Assembly: GCA_036365145.1 (NCBI GenBank)
Contig: JAEOAD010000888.1
Location: forward strand, 3,203,501 to 3,267,500
Source of the DNA: Orientallactaga sibirica
Taxonomy: Eukaryota; Chordata; Mammalia; Rodentia; Dipodidae
Direction: 5' to 3'
DNA: 64,000 nt
Shown here: piece by piece, positions 1 through 10,812 of the stretch
How the letters are laid out: every line of letters begins with the position of its first letter
Position numbering within the stretch: the first letter of the stretch is position 1
The notes under the pieces: generated by a model
Databases searched by the model: none
What the model saw: only the letters and a program-made list of their open reading frames with translations
What the model was told of the DNA's origin: nothing
Translations under genes and position numbers: made by a program

Positions 1-49
1 TTCTCTCTCTGTCTGTTGCTAATAAATAAATAAAAATAAACAAAAAAAT
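1..49 (+). repeat. Tail of a DIP-type SINE, cut by the window edge
   Basis: CT-rich tract followed by an (AATA)n tail, the typical 3' end of the tRNA-derived B2-superfamily SINE that recurs throughout the window. Confidence 0.75.
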
Positions 50-436
50 GCAGAAAGGCAGAAGCATGCCCACCATATTCCAGGGAGAATGAGAAGGCTT
101 ATACAATTGAGTGGAACAAGGGAACAGTTACAATGAAATCAGAGACCCTTCTGAAGGAGACACTGGGGAGATCATGCTGGGTCTTATAAGCACTGAAGGA
201 CATTGACTTTCACTCTGGAATGGAAAGTGAGAAGAAACATGACATAATCAGACAGGTTAAGCCAGAAACCTGGAAGGTATCTTTTTCCTTTCTTCCCTGC
301 CCCAGGCCTTATTATCACTGTGACAGTTTAGGACCTAATAATCTAGCTTAGTCTCTTTGGAATACTCCTAAGGCTTTCTTGTCTCTCCCCTTTCTCACTA
401 ACAACCAAAGTGACTGATTTAAATCCCCACTTCTCA
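50..436. other. Unassigned intergenic sequence
   Basis: No repeat family, conserved coding frame or splice pattern was recognised in this stretch. Confidence 0.5.
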
Positions 437-660
437 GGCTGGAGAGATGGCTTAACAGTTAAGGCACTTGCCCACAAGGCCTAAGGACCCATGTATAACT
501 CTCTAGATCCCACTTAAACCAGACACACAAAGATGAGACAAGTGCAAGATTGCACATGCCCACTAGATTGCACAAACATCTAGAGTGCAGTGGCGTGCCA
601 ATTCTCTTTCTCTCACTCTCCCTCTCTAAAAAAAAAGTAATAAATAAAATAAAAATAAAT
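437..660 (+). repeat. DIP-type SINE
   Basis: Begins with the SINE head (ggctggagagatggctta), has a tRNA-like internal region, and ends in a CT-rich tract with an A/T-rich tail. A short (TC)n tract and a minus-strand SINE scrap follow at about 780-838. Confidence 0.85.
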
Positions 661-849
661 AAATTCCCAGTTCCCTTGCTCTAGCTTCAATAACTTCTTA
701 CCTGTAGGAAGATCTTTGCATGACATACATAAGGTATTCTTTATTTTTATCTCTACCTCTCTCCTCTCTTTCTTCATTCCTTTCTCTCTCTCTCTCTCTC
801 TGTCTGTCTATTATTTATTTATTTAAGAGAGAAAGACAGTAAAGAACAT

Positions 850-2040
850 ATTAATGGGGGTGAAAAGGCCTAAGTGAGGTCAGAGGAAGAGACTGAGTAA
901 AGGAAAGGTGGAGGGAGGACTAATCAAAATCTAAGAGGATATAAATAAGTCATATGGAAACCTACTTTTCTGGACAATGGAACACTCAGAAACCATAGAT
1001 TGTTACTAGAAAATTTTCAGTGCCAGGGAGGGGATACCTTCCAGTGAGTTGTTGGCCAGGGAGGTCACAGATACCCCCAAAACATTATAGGCCATTGCCG
1101 AGGCCCTTGGTTTCCCTCCAGGAATAGATGGTAAGACCCTATTGCTGAAGACTCCACATACTTGGGTGGCAAGGTCACTGAGAAATCCTGCTGGAGCTGA
1201 GTTAAAAGCCTCCTTCAGGTGGACCAGCTGACATAAAGTTGGAAAAACCTACGCTGCATGCAGTTCAATGGGAGAGAGAAAACACCAGTGAAGGTACGCA
1301 ACAGTGAATACTGCAAGCTTTAAATTTGGCCAGCCAGGCCAAATGAGCCAACGGGTGCAATAGTGGCATGTCTGTTATGGGGGAAACCAACTGCTCTCTA
1401 ATTGGACTGGAGGCCAGCTCCAAACATCCCTGATACTGAAAACCTATGACAGGGGTAGTCATGAGCCTTAGGGGTGTAATGTCTGCTGGTGTCTGGCTAA
1501 ATGTATAAAGTATGCTCACCAAACTGCCCAGTAAGCACTTCTCTTAATGTCCACACCCATATATTAATGCTATTCTCACTTTTGGTTAGAGAAGCTTCTC
1601 TTTTCAGATGGTGGTGACCTTGGGATGACTCAGAAGGCACCATGGTGCTGAGAAGAAGGGACAGAGGAGTGCTCAGCACTGACACATCTCAAACACACCT
1701 TCCAAGGCACAGGGGCCTTTGTGGAAGAGGGGGCAGAAAGAATGTAAGAGCCAAAGGAAGAGTAGGACTCCTTACAATGTGCTCCTCCAGACACAAAATG
1801 GCCTGGATATCCATGACCTCACAGTGCCTGACACTACCTACACAAGACCATCATAATAGGAGGAAAAGATCATGTCATCAAACTGAAAAGAGAGACTGAT
1901 TGAGAGGGGGAGGGGATATGATGGAGAGTGATGTTTCAAAGGGGAAAGTGGAGGAAGGAGGGAAATACCATGGGATATTGTCTACAATTAAAGAAGTTAT
2001 CAATTAAAAATAAATAAATAAATAAATAAATCACACAAAA
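850..2040 (+). mobile_element. L1 3' end (3' UTR), 5'-truncated
   Basis: The same roughly 1.1 kb sequence recurs at 13764, 17420, 30655, 45300, 50170 and 51950. At 49820-51355 it directly follows a recognisable L1 ORF2 tail, which identifies it as an L1 3' UTR. It ends in a short A/T-rich tail near 2010-2040. No open frame is expected. Confidence 0.8.
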
Positions 2041-2572
2041 AAAGAGAGAAAGACAGAGAGAGAGAGAATATGGGTATCTCAGGGCCTCTAGCCACTGCAA
2101 ATGAACTCTAGATGCATGCACCACCATGTTCATCTGGCTTATGTGGTTTCTGGGGAGTCATACCTGGGATCTTAGGTTTCGCAGGCAAGTGCCTTAACCA
2201 CTAAGCAATCTCTCTTTCTCTCTCTCTCTCTTTTTCAAGGTAGGGTCTCACTCTAGCTCAGGCTGACCTGGAATTCACTATGTAGTCTCAGGGTGGCCTT
2301 GAACTCATGGCGATCCTCCTACCTCTGCCTCCCAAGTGCTGGGATTAAAGGCGTGTGCTATCATGCCCAACTTTTTAATTATTTTTATTTTTATTTATTT
2401 ATTTGAGAGAGAGAGAGAAAGAATGGGTGCACCAAGGCTTCCCGCCCTGCAAATGAACTCCAGATGCATGCGCCACCTTGTGCATCTGGCTTACGTGGAT
2501 CCTGGGGAATTGAACTGAGGTCCTTCGGCTTTGCAGGCAAGCGCCTTAACCGCTAAGCCATCCTCTACCCTC
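2041..2572 (-). repeat. SINE cluster: DIP, B1, DIP
   Basis: Three adjoining minus-strand SINEs: DIP-type about 2041-2212, B1 about 2234-2372 (ends with the complement of the B1 head), and DIP-type about 2375-2570. Confidence 0.85.
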
Positions 2573-4279
2573 TTCTGTTTCCAATTCTTACACAGATATG
2601 TATGCACATTATTTTGCAATTGACTATTTATTTGTCTGTCCTCAAACTAAACTGAATTCCTCCAGGGCTGAGTCTGTCGTGCATATCTGCGTCCCAAACT
2701 CCTAACACATAATGGTACATAGTGCAAACTGGAAACATCAGGTTAAAACTGAATCATCACCTTGCACATACATACCTTTCGCGAGGGGATGGCAGGTGTG
2801 CCTTGATGTGGGTGCAGTTTCTGTCTGAGCTGGAGATGGCAAAAAAGAAGGGAGAAGACTAAGAACCTTAAGTTGCAAGATCAGGCAGAATAGATCTGCA
2901 TGGTTCAAAAATCCCCCTGTCCCACTGGGATGTTGTCAAACCCTTGCTCTCACCCCTACAGGCTCCCCATCTTTCTCCCAGGACAAAGCCTCACTCACCG
3001 GGTGTCTGTGCCTCGAGTCTTGGTGAAGAACACTGGCAGTAGAGGCTCCAGTTAGAGAAAGCATAAGAGGCCAAGGGGGTTCCTGGCCAGCAATGAGTGG
3101 GTACTGGGTGAGTAGGTAGGAGACATTGCATCTACGTCTGGTGATGAGGATTCCTGATAAGGTCAAATACGGTTGGAAGGGAGTCAAGGACTGGTCTCTA
3201 GATAGCGTGGTCCTGAGGAGGGGGGTCACCATGTCTGGATATCTGAGTCCCTTGATCTTTTGTCTGCTTTTCCTTGGTAGGCACAGTGTTTATGTGGCAG
3301 TGTGCCATAAACAGGGCCTCATCTGTGAGCTCTGTGCTGATCCGGGTCAGGAACTCCTCAGAACGGGATACTGAGATCTTCTGGGAAAGGCAAAATTGAA
3401 CAAGCTCAGCCTGGAAACTGCCATTGTCCTGGGAGTCCTGGGGCTGGAGTTTCCCAGGCTGCGGTCTGTGGAGTTGGGAAATCTGCTATTGTAAGGATGA
3501 GAAGTAAGATTTGGCTCAAAGGCCATATACCCAGGAGCAGTCTGTGGAGGTGTCGGATCAAGGCTGTCGCAGGGCTTGCGGCTCAGACATGAAGCTCTTC
3601 CCCTCACCACACTCCCATCTTCACAGCTCCCCTCCAGTGCTTACCGACCCTCCTCCACTTGAGGAGGCTGTAGTTTGAGCTGGCCAGCTACCCTTTCTCT
3701 CTTCATTTCTGGCAGTAGTGGACGCCATTCCTCTAAGAACGGTCAAAGTCTGTGTTAAACTGAGAAACTAGCCCCCTTCCTCCCCTACCTCATCTCACGA
3801 CCATTCTGAGCTCAGCTTTAGTCAAGGCCTTTAGATGAAACATCCCACTGTCTCTGCTCTCTCCCGAAAAAGGTTTTGGCCTGTGCTGTTTTTTGAGGGG
3901 TGGGGGACTTCCACAATATCCCCTCCCCCAATTTTCTCAGGGCCCTTCTCCCCTGCCAAGGCCTTTCCAAAGCCGATGTGGCAATTTGCGGCCCCCGACC
4001 TGGCAGGTGCGTGGAAATCTTGGGCTACTCCGGCAGGAAGGGGAGGTAGGAAGGACTAAGGGGACCTTGTTATGGGTCCTAAGGGAGGGGGAGTAGGAGT
4101 AGGGGAAGAAGGTTGGAGAAGAGGGAGAGCCAGAACGGCACTGCTCCCAGTTACTATAAAGACCTAAATGTTTGCAGAAGTTCTGCAGCCCCGTTGCTAG
4201 GAGATTCGAGGTTCTAGAATCAAAGACGAGGGCATTTTCCTGGCACGTTCCGTTGGCTCCTTCAGTTCCTTTCTTGGGG
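2573..4279. other. Intergenic stretch upstream of CDIPT, L2-like remnant at left
   Basis: Positions about 2645-2745 resemble the old L2 3' end. The rest has no recognised repeat and no conserved coding frame. On the minus strand several good donor-like sites occur (CCCG|gtgagt near 2996 and TCG|gtaagc near 3641). This is the side on which SEZ6L2 is expected from conserved gene order, but no SEZ6L2 exon was recognised here. Confidence 0.5.
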
Positions 4280-5110
4280 GGGGGGGGAGCGGTGACCCCA
4301 GCGCTAAGAGATGGAACAGGCAGTTTTGGAGTTGACCTAGGGTGCAGCCTGGGATCTAACCCTCCCAACACCAAGGTGGCGCTAGAAGCAGCAGCCACCG
4401 TGCCCGGCGCCTCTCTAGCCGCCGCCTCCCTGCGGGGAGCAGGAGAAAGCCCGAGCCGGAGACCCTGGGGGCGGGGACGGAGATGTGGACGGTTCAAAGT
4501 GACCTCGCCTCTCGGGGAGGCGCAGACTCCCGAGGCCGGACTCTTGCCGCCTTATCTGGGTCTCCGGGAACTCTTACCGTCCTTAAAATGGAAGGTAGAG
4601 ATGGTCGCTTACGCTCCTTCGTTTGCTCGTCCCTTTCCAGGGTTCTCCCCGGCTCGGCGCCCCGGGCCTTGGCTCCCCCTCCTCCCTCGGTGTTGGTACG
4701 AGCCGGAGCTCTGGGGCGCCCGCAGGAAAAGGAAGGTCTTAAAGGGCCTGCTGCCATTGTTTGCTTATTGTTATTATCATTTTTTTTTTTTAAGTTGCGT
4801 CCTCCGCTTTCTGACTTTTTAGCCCTAGGGGCCGAGGAGGGAGTTCCGGGAGGCCGAGCACAGCTGGAGCAGCAGGGGTCGCTGCGGAGGCCCGAGGCTG
4901 CCCTTCCCGAGGCAGGACTGCGTCCCCGCGCCGCGCGCCGCTGCCCGGCCCATGCTCGCGCCCCCCGCCAGCTTTCACATCTGGGGTCGGGCAGGGGAAG
5001 CCGGGGCCAGTATCCAGGTGGAGCAGCCGATGCCGGGGCTGGAGGGTGAGGCCGCGCAGGTGCCACTGCGACAGCACTAGCACCTCCGGAGCAGGCCCAG
5101 GGCGACAAAG
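4280..5110. promoter_or_regulatory. CDIPT: CpG island, CDIPT promoter
   Basis: GC-rich and CpG-dense sequence lying directly upstream of the CDIPT start codon, ending about 15 bases before it. It presumably holds the transcription start and 5' UTR of CDIPT. No TATA box was seen. Open frames here on both strands are expected by chance in GC-rich DNA and show no family resemblance. A minus-strand donor-like site (GACG|gtaaga) near 4575 would fit divergent antisense transcription. Confidence 0.75.
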
Positions 5111-5125
5111 GAAGGGGCCATCGCG

Positions 5126-5168
5126 ATGCCAGAGGAAAATATCTTCCTGTTCGTGCCTAACCTCATCG
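5126..5168 (+). CDS. CDIPT: CDIPT coding exon 1
   Basis: Residues 1-14, beginning MPEENIFLFVPNLI. Donor is ATCG|gtgagt, leaving one base of codon 15. Confidence 0.95.
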
Positions 5169-8100
5169 GTGAGTGCTGCCTGCGGCCCCTGGAGGGCGAG
5201 TGGTCTCGGACAAGTCCCCGGATCTCACCCTGTTCCCCTCCCGTTCCGTTCCAAGGCTATGCGCGGATTGTCTTCGCCATCATCTCCTTCTACTTCATGC
5301 CCTGCTGTCCTTTGACGGCCTCCTCCTTCTATCTGCTCAGCGGGCTCCTGGACGCTTTCGATGGACACGCTGCTCGAGTCCTTAATCAAGGTGACACACA
5401 CCTCCCCCCCGCCCATAGGGCCCAACATCCCTTTGCCTTATCCCCTGCTTCCTCAGAACCTCTCGTGTCTGTAAGAAAACAAAACAAAAATGGCCTGGGG
5501 TTGAATGAAGCAGAAGGCATTTCAGGATTCAAGACTTGTGAGGAATGTGGGAGAGCAAGACTAGACACAGTGGGAATGCTAGCAATCTCTGGACAAAACT
5601 CCCTTCAAAGCCGGGCGTGGTGGCGCATGCCTTTAATCCCAGCACCACCATCGAAGCCACCCTGAGACTACATAGTGAATTCCAGGTCAGCCTGGGCTGG
5701 AACAAGACTCGACCTCAGGAAAAAATGAAAAACACTCCCTTAAAGCCATGCATGGTGGCTTACATCTGCAAATGCTAGTATTTGGAAGGCTGAAGCAGAA
5801 GGATTGCTATAAATTGGAGGCTAACCTGGGCTACATAGTGAGAACCTGTCAAACCAGGGCTACACAGCAAAAACCCTGTCAATAATAATAGTCAAGTTAA
5901 AAAATAAGATAAAATTCCATTCAACAGGTTGGGAGCCTACTGTGTGTTGCACACAGGCAAATAAGGATTACAGTAGGTATGTTGGTGGGGGTGGAAGGAC
6001 AGGAGAGAAGTGTGGCTTCTGGAGAGCTGACCAATTCTATAGTTGTTCTCCAGACCCTCCTCTAAAATTTCCCTTAAGACTTCTGGTCTGCTTGTCTGTT
6101 CTTGGGGACTTGGTTCTGTGGTGGAGTTGAAGATAAGAACTTTCTCGCCCCCACCAACACTAACACTGTTCCCTGCACACTCTTCATGCCTGCTCAGCCC
6201 CTGTCATGGGTGACCCTTGCCCAGGGCCTCACACTGTGCTGACAGCAGCAGAGAAGCCACCAGCTGAGAGTTCCTCCACAGGCAGTGGATGGTAGTCTTT
6301 TTCGACTTCTGCTCAGACTGTGCCTTCATGTGATGTACCAGATACGAGTACTTGTCATAGTTGTACTGCCACCAACAGCCCCTTTCCATCTAATAGTCCT
6401 CATTTGTTTTTTTCAGGAACCCGGTTTGGGGCCATGCTGGACATGCTGACGGACCGCTGCTCTACTATGTGTCTGTTGGTCAACCTGGCCCTGCTGTACC
6501 CTAGAGCCACCCTTCTCTTCCAGCTCAGCATGAGCCTGGATGTGGCCAGTCACTGGTTGCATCTGCACAGGTCTGCTTCAATGTAGGGGTGCTGACCAGC
6601 CAAGGACACTGTGGTGGGAGGGGTTATTATGTTTATTTTTATTGTTGTTGGTGTTGTTTGGAGCCCAGTCTAGCTTAGAACTTACTGTGTACCCAGACTG
6701 GCCTCAAACTCGTGGTAGTCTTCCTGCCTAAGCCTCACGAGTGCTAGAATTACAGGCATGTGCCAGCATGCCTCCCACCTCCACAGAAGTCTTTTTCCTC
6801 TTGGAGGCAGGGGTTCACTCTAGCCCAGGCTGACCTGGAACTCACTCTGTAGCTCAGTCTGGCCTGAAACTCATGGTAATCCTCCTACCTCAGTTTCCTG
6901 AGTACTGTGATTAAGGGCGTGATCCACTGTGCCCATCCCAGAGGTCTCCCTCTTTTTAAAATATTTTTATTTATTTGAGAGAGAGATTGGGTGGGTCAGG
7001 GCCTCCAGCTGCTGCAAACGAGCTCCAGATGCATGTGCCACTTTGTGCATCTTGCTTACATGGGTACTGAGGAATCAAACCTGGGTCCTTTGGTTTTGCA
7101 GGCAAGCACTTTAACCACTAAGTCATCTCTAGCCCACAGAGATTTCTTTTAAAGCTCTTCTTAGTTAAGGACCCTAGTGTGCCCCTTCTCTAAATGAGCT
7201 TGTCATGTTTACAGTTGGATTAAGCAAGTTTTACCACCAATCTGGCTGGATATTCTAAAATTCCCAGTGGGGGGAAGAGGCAGTGAGGGTTCTGAGTGGG
7301 ACATTGGAATCCTGCTTCTGCCCCCACCTATGGAACGGTGGCTTTGAGCAGGATCTGGTTTGCAGCATTGCATCAGTTCTATACAATTGGGGCAGTGTTA
7401 GTACCACCATTGGTACCCAGTGCCCACTGTGGGATTTATGGGAGGCTTAGTCGATGGTTGTGGCAATTCACACTCATGAATTTCCATGATTTTCCCCCAA
7501 GTTCTGTAGTGCGAGGCAGTGAGAGTCACAAGATGATTGATCTTTCTGGAAATCCTGTGCTGCGAATCTACTACACCTCCAGGGTAAGCGCTTCCTGCTC
7601 TTGCCCTACTCACCTAGTGGATAGGCAGTCCTGTGATAAACACTGGTCAGGAGAAGATGGCAGGCAGACAGCCATCTGGGCAGGAGGGGCCAGTAGGCCG
7701 AGGCATGATGGAAGAGGATTTCTGGGTGGGGTGCATCCTCTTGGCAGAGGCAGGAATGAGACTCCTGGGGGCGCGGGAGGGGGAAGTATATGTGGTTGAA
7801 GGAGAAGCCAGAGAGCTGTGCAGTAGGGTCAGTGCGTGGACTTGAGGGAATTCTAAGAGAAGCAGCCAGCTAAAAGACACTCGCTAGTCTGGGGCAGAGA
7901 ACCTTGGGAGTGGGATCACATGGCCCTGCTTCCTAAGAGCCTTTGTGCTATATGCAGCCTGCTCTGTTCACCCTGTGTGCTGGAAATGAGCTCTTCTACT
8001 GCCTCCTGTACTTGTTCAGTTTCTCCGAAGGACCCTTAGGTAGGAGAGGAGTGGCTGGGTGAGGGGAAGGGGGCTGCACCTTGCCCTGCCCTGCCCTGCT

Positions 8101-8324
8101 TTGTCTGGGAAAATAAAGGCCCCAGGCACCTGCACCTCCTCCATCCCCAGCTCCCATTCTTTTTTTGCCCTCCCACAGTTGGCTCTGTGGGGCTTTTCCG
8201 AATGGGCCTGTGGATCACAGCACCAATTGCCCTGCTCAAGTCCCTCATCAGTGTCGTCCACCTCATCACAGCTGCCCGCAACATGGCTGCCCTGGATGCA
8301 GCAGATCGTGCCAAGAAGAAGTGA
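5126..8324 (+). CDS. CDIPT: CDIPT gene: CDP-diacylglycerol--inositol 3-phosphatidyltransferase (whole coding span)
   Basis: Integral ER-membrane enzyme that joins CDP-diacylglycerol and myo-inositol to give phosphatidylinositol and CMP. The six coding exons (5126-5168, 5256-5390, 6417-6570, 7502-7583, 7958-8039, 8179-8324) total 642 nt, giving 213 residues plus stop, the same length as the human protein. All introns are GT-AG and phases agree. The CDP-alcohol phosphatidyltransferase signature D-G-x2-A-R-x8-G-x3-D-x3-D runs from D50 to D72 across the exon 2/3 junction. The protein is hydrophobic with several membrane segments and ends in a lysine-rich tail (AKKK), a plausible ER-retention type end. 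The start is the ATG after the CpG island, matching the known N-terminus. It is convergent with MVP. No defects were seen. Confidence 0.97.
5256..5390 (+). CDS. CDIPT: CDIPT coding exon 2
   Basis: Acceptor ccaag|GCTATG and donor CAAG|gtgaca. It encodes residues 15-59, including D47, D50, G51 and the A-R pair of the catalytic signature. Confidence 0.96.
5391..6416 (+). other. CDIPT intron 2 with B1 fragments
   Basis: Contains a truncated B1 at about 5611-5725 and an older B1 at about 5742-5890, both plus strand. The remainder holds no recognised element. Confidence 0.75.
6417..6570 (+). CDS. CDIPT: CDIPT coding exon 3
   Basis: Acceptor tttcag|GAACCC and donor CACAG|gtctgc. It encodes residues 60-110 and completes the catalytic signature with G64, D68 and D72. 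Confidence 0.96.
6640..7137 (-). repeat. SINE cluster in CDIPT intron 3
   Basis: Old B1 about 6640-6780, B1 about 6795-6940 and DIP-type SINE about 6957-7137, all reading on the minus strand. The remaining intron to 7501 shows nothing recognised. Confidence 0.8.
7502..7583 (+). CDS. CDIPT: CDIPT coding exon 4
   Basis: Acceptor cccaag|TTCTGT and donor CCAGG|gtaagc. Encodes about residues 111-138 with the conserved SHKMIDLSGNPVLRIYYTS stretch. Confidence 0.95.
7958..8039 (+). CDS. CDIPT: CDIPT coding exon 5
   Basis: Acceptor atgcag|CCTGCT and donor TTAG|gtagga. Encodes a hydrophobic membrane segment, about residues 139-165. Confidence 0.95.
8179..8324 (+). CDS. CDIPT: CDIPT coding exon 6 with stop
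   Basis: Acceptor cccacag|TTGGCT. Encodes residues 166-213, ending AADRAKKK and TGA at 8322-8324. Confidence 0.96.
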
Positions 8325-8813
8325 CTCTCCAGTGCCCAGCTGCCCACCTTCCCTGGGTGTGTCTGCCGCCTGGCTCCTCTTCCCCTCCTAGGAAGTCCTA
8401 GCCTCATGTCTTCATGTGTACTCCAGCCTTGCCATGAGCAGGGGGAGGGGGTCTGCCTCTGTCGTTAGTGTTGCCACCGTCTATAATCCTGAGGACTGGG
8501 TCCCATGTCTGTGACCCCAAGGACCACAAATCAGGAAAGATGCTCAGGAGGCCCCACCTATCCAGCTGGTGCTCCAGGATGCCTGTCTGAGGACTGGGCA
8601 TTGCTACACACCTTATTAGCTCAGCCATGGGGTCTAGCCTGGCCTGAGGTTTTAGAGACGTGTGAGTGGGTGAGATGGTAGAGGGGCCTAGTTTCCCAAA
8701 AGGCATGGGAGTCAGACATCTGCCCTGGCCAGAAGAAACCTGAGGCTCCAGACCTGGGAGGGAAATGTGCAGTCTCCTCTCCTCTGTCACCGCCTGGCCC
8801 TGGAGTCCTCCAT

Positions 8814-8819
8814 AATAAA
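8814..8819 (+). terminator. CDIPT: CDIPT poly(A) signal AATAAA
   Basis: Canonical AATAAA about 490 bases after the stop codon, which puts the 3' UTR at 8325 to about 8840. A GT/T-rich stretch follows at 8830-8855, as expected downstream of a cleavage site. Confidence 0.85.
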
Positions 8820-8839
8820 GGGGGAAGCTTCACTCTTCT

Positions 8840-9190
8840 TGGCTTGGTTTCCTTTCAGACATTCTTGGATGAGGGCCTGGAATTGAGGGGAGCTGGGAGA
8901 AAAGGAGACCTATCTGAACGTTTTTCTCCCAAGAGCTGGCTGGCTTCTTCCCGGCCTTCCACAGTGACCTGAGAGAGGCTCGCAGCTCATGCTCTTCTCT
9001 GCCCACTTGTTTTATGCCCTGGCTGGACACTTTCATTTGTCCTCAATAGAATATAAACTCCATGAGGGTGCAGACATCACATTCCTTTCTATCCTTAGAG
9101 TGAAGACTGGCCTGGCATCTAATAGCTGCTTAATAAATATTCTTGAAAAGATCAGTTTTCTCAGAGTGGTCTTTAGACCACCTCAGATAG
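8840..9190 (+). repeat. Intergenic, with L2-like 3' end fragment
   Basis: Positions about 9045-9150 match the well-known L2 3' end layout (an aactccatgagggtgcagac-like stretch, then taataaatattc). The preceding 200 bases are unassigned. Confidence 0.6.
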
Positions 9191-10812
9191 GATTTTTCTT
9201 TCTTTTACTTATTTATATATATGTGTATATGGGAGCTGCCACCTATTTTAATTTTTTGAAAAGGTCTTGCTACGTTATCTGGGTTACACCTCAGATTCCT
9301 AGACTCAAATGATCTTCCCACCTCACCCTCCTGAGTAGTGGGATTAGAGATGCCTATCCATGCTACTTGTACCAGCTTATTTTGTTCTGTTTTGCTTTTC
9401 TTTTCTTTTCTTAATTTTTTTGTATTCGAGAGACAGGGAATGGGCACATCAGGGTCTCTAGCCACTGCAAACAAACTCCAGAGGTACGTGCCACTTTGTG
9501 CATCTGACTTATGTGGGTATTGGGGAATCAAACCTGGGTCCTTAAGCTTTGCAGGCAAGTACTTTAACTGCTGAGGCATCTCTCCAGCCCTGTTTTGTTC
9601 TTTTGAGACAGGGTTTCTTGTAGGCCAAGCTGGTCTCAAACTTCCTATGTAGCTGAGGATAACCTTCAACTATTGATCCTCCTGCCTCTGTCTCCCAAGT
9701 GCTAGGATTACAGGCTTGTGCAACCACACCCAGCATACCAGACCCCATGCTAGGATTTTTTAGAAAATGTTATTCATTTCATCCTCATAATAGGTTAATT
9801 AGGTCATCCAGCTTGTGTCCAGAAGAACAGAAATTTGGATGTGGTTTTGGGGGATTTTTTTTTTTGGAGATGGTCTATGTAGCTCAGTCTGACCTCAAAA
9901 TCTTCCTGTCTCAATTTCCTGAGTGCTGGGTGTGTGTGTGCGTGCGTGCATGTTTTCAATAGATAACTTGATGTTCTTGGCTGAGAAAAAGGCCTGCAGG
10001 GAGTGGAGGTCAGAGAGCACCCAGGCAATTAGAGACATTGAAATAGATGTCCATTCTTGTGGATGGAATACCAAGTGCTGGGCACAAGGACTGGTGAGAG
10101 ATGAGACACAGGAAGTCAGCTGGACTGCCAAAGGAGCCCGGTAGCACCTTAGGCCCATATACTTCCATTTTTAAAAATATATTTTATTTATTTGCGAGAG
10201 AGAAAGAGGCAGAGAGAGAGAGAGAATGGGCACACCAGGGCCTCCAGCCACTGCAAACAAACTCCTTGTGCATCTGGCTTACATGGATCCTGGAGAATCG
10301 AACTGGAATCCTTGGGCTTTGCAGGCAAACGCCTTAACCGCTAAGCCATCTCTCCAGCCCCATACTTCCTTTTTTGAGGGGGTCACCTGTACAAGATACT
10401 GCTTGAAGTGCTGTTTTTGTGCATTAGCTCACTTCGCCTCACAACCGCACTTTATGTACAAGATGGCTGTCCTGTTAATGCGTTTGTGTTCCACATGAAA
10501 TGAAGGTTTGAGAGGAGGCCAGTGTGGCCCAAGAGCCTGGCTTCACTGACCACCAGAAGCAGTTAAGCAATCCTCCTACCTCTGTCTCCCTGTGCTGGGA
10601 TTAAAGGCATGTGCCACCACGCCTGGCTAAATATTTGAGAGAGAGGAGGCAGCAGATAGAATGGGTGCACCAGGGCCTCCAGCCACTGCAAACAAACTCC
10701 AGATGCGTGCACCCCTTGTGCATCTGGCTTACGTGGGTCTTGGGGAATGGAACCTGGGTCCTTTGGCTTTGCAGGCAAGTGCCTTAATGGCCAAACCATC
10801 TCTCCAGCCCCC
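9191..10812 (-). repeat. SINE cluster between CDIPT and MVP, mostly minus strand
   Basis: Old 7SL-type SINE about 9225-9380, DIP-type 9395-9590, B1 9592-9738, truncated B1 9855-9930 followed by a (GT)n tract, DIP-type 10170-10362, truncated B1 10564-10628 and DIP-type 10630-10812. Positions 9740-9850 and 9960-10165 are unassigned; 10390-10475 looks like an old MIR/L2 remnant. Confidence 0.75.

Noticed and set aside
437..660. tRNA-like B-box sequences inside the DIP-type elements, here and throughout
   Set aside because: They belong to tRNA-derived SINEs with CT tracts and A-rich tails and do not fold as complete tRNA genes.
3937..5108. Several overlapping long open frames on both strands of the CDIPT CpG island
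   Set aside because: GC-rich DNA has few stop codons. The frames show no family resemblance and overlap the promoter and 5' UTR.
7296..7799. Long plus-strand open frame across CDIPT exon 4
   Set aside because: It is the extension of the true exon frame into both introns. The GT-AG boundaries at 7502 and 7583 are clear.
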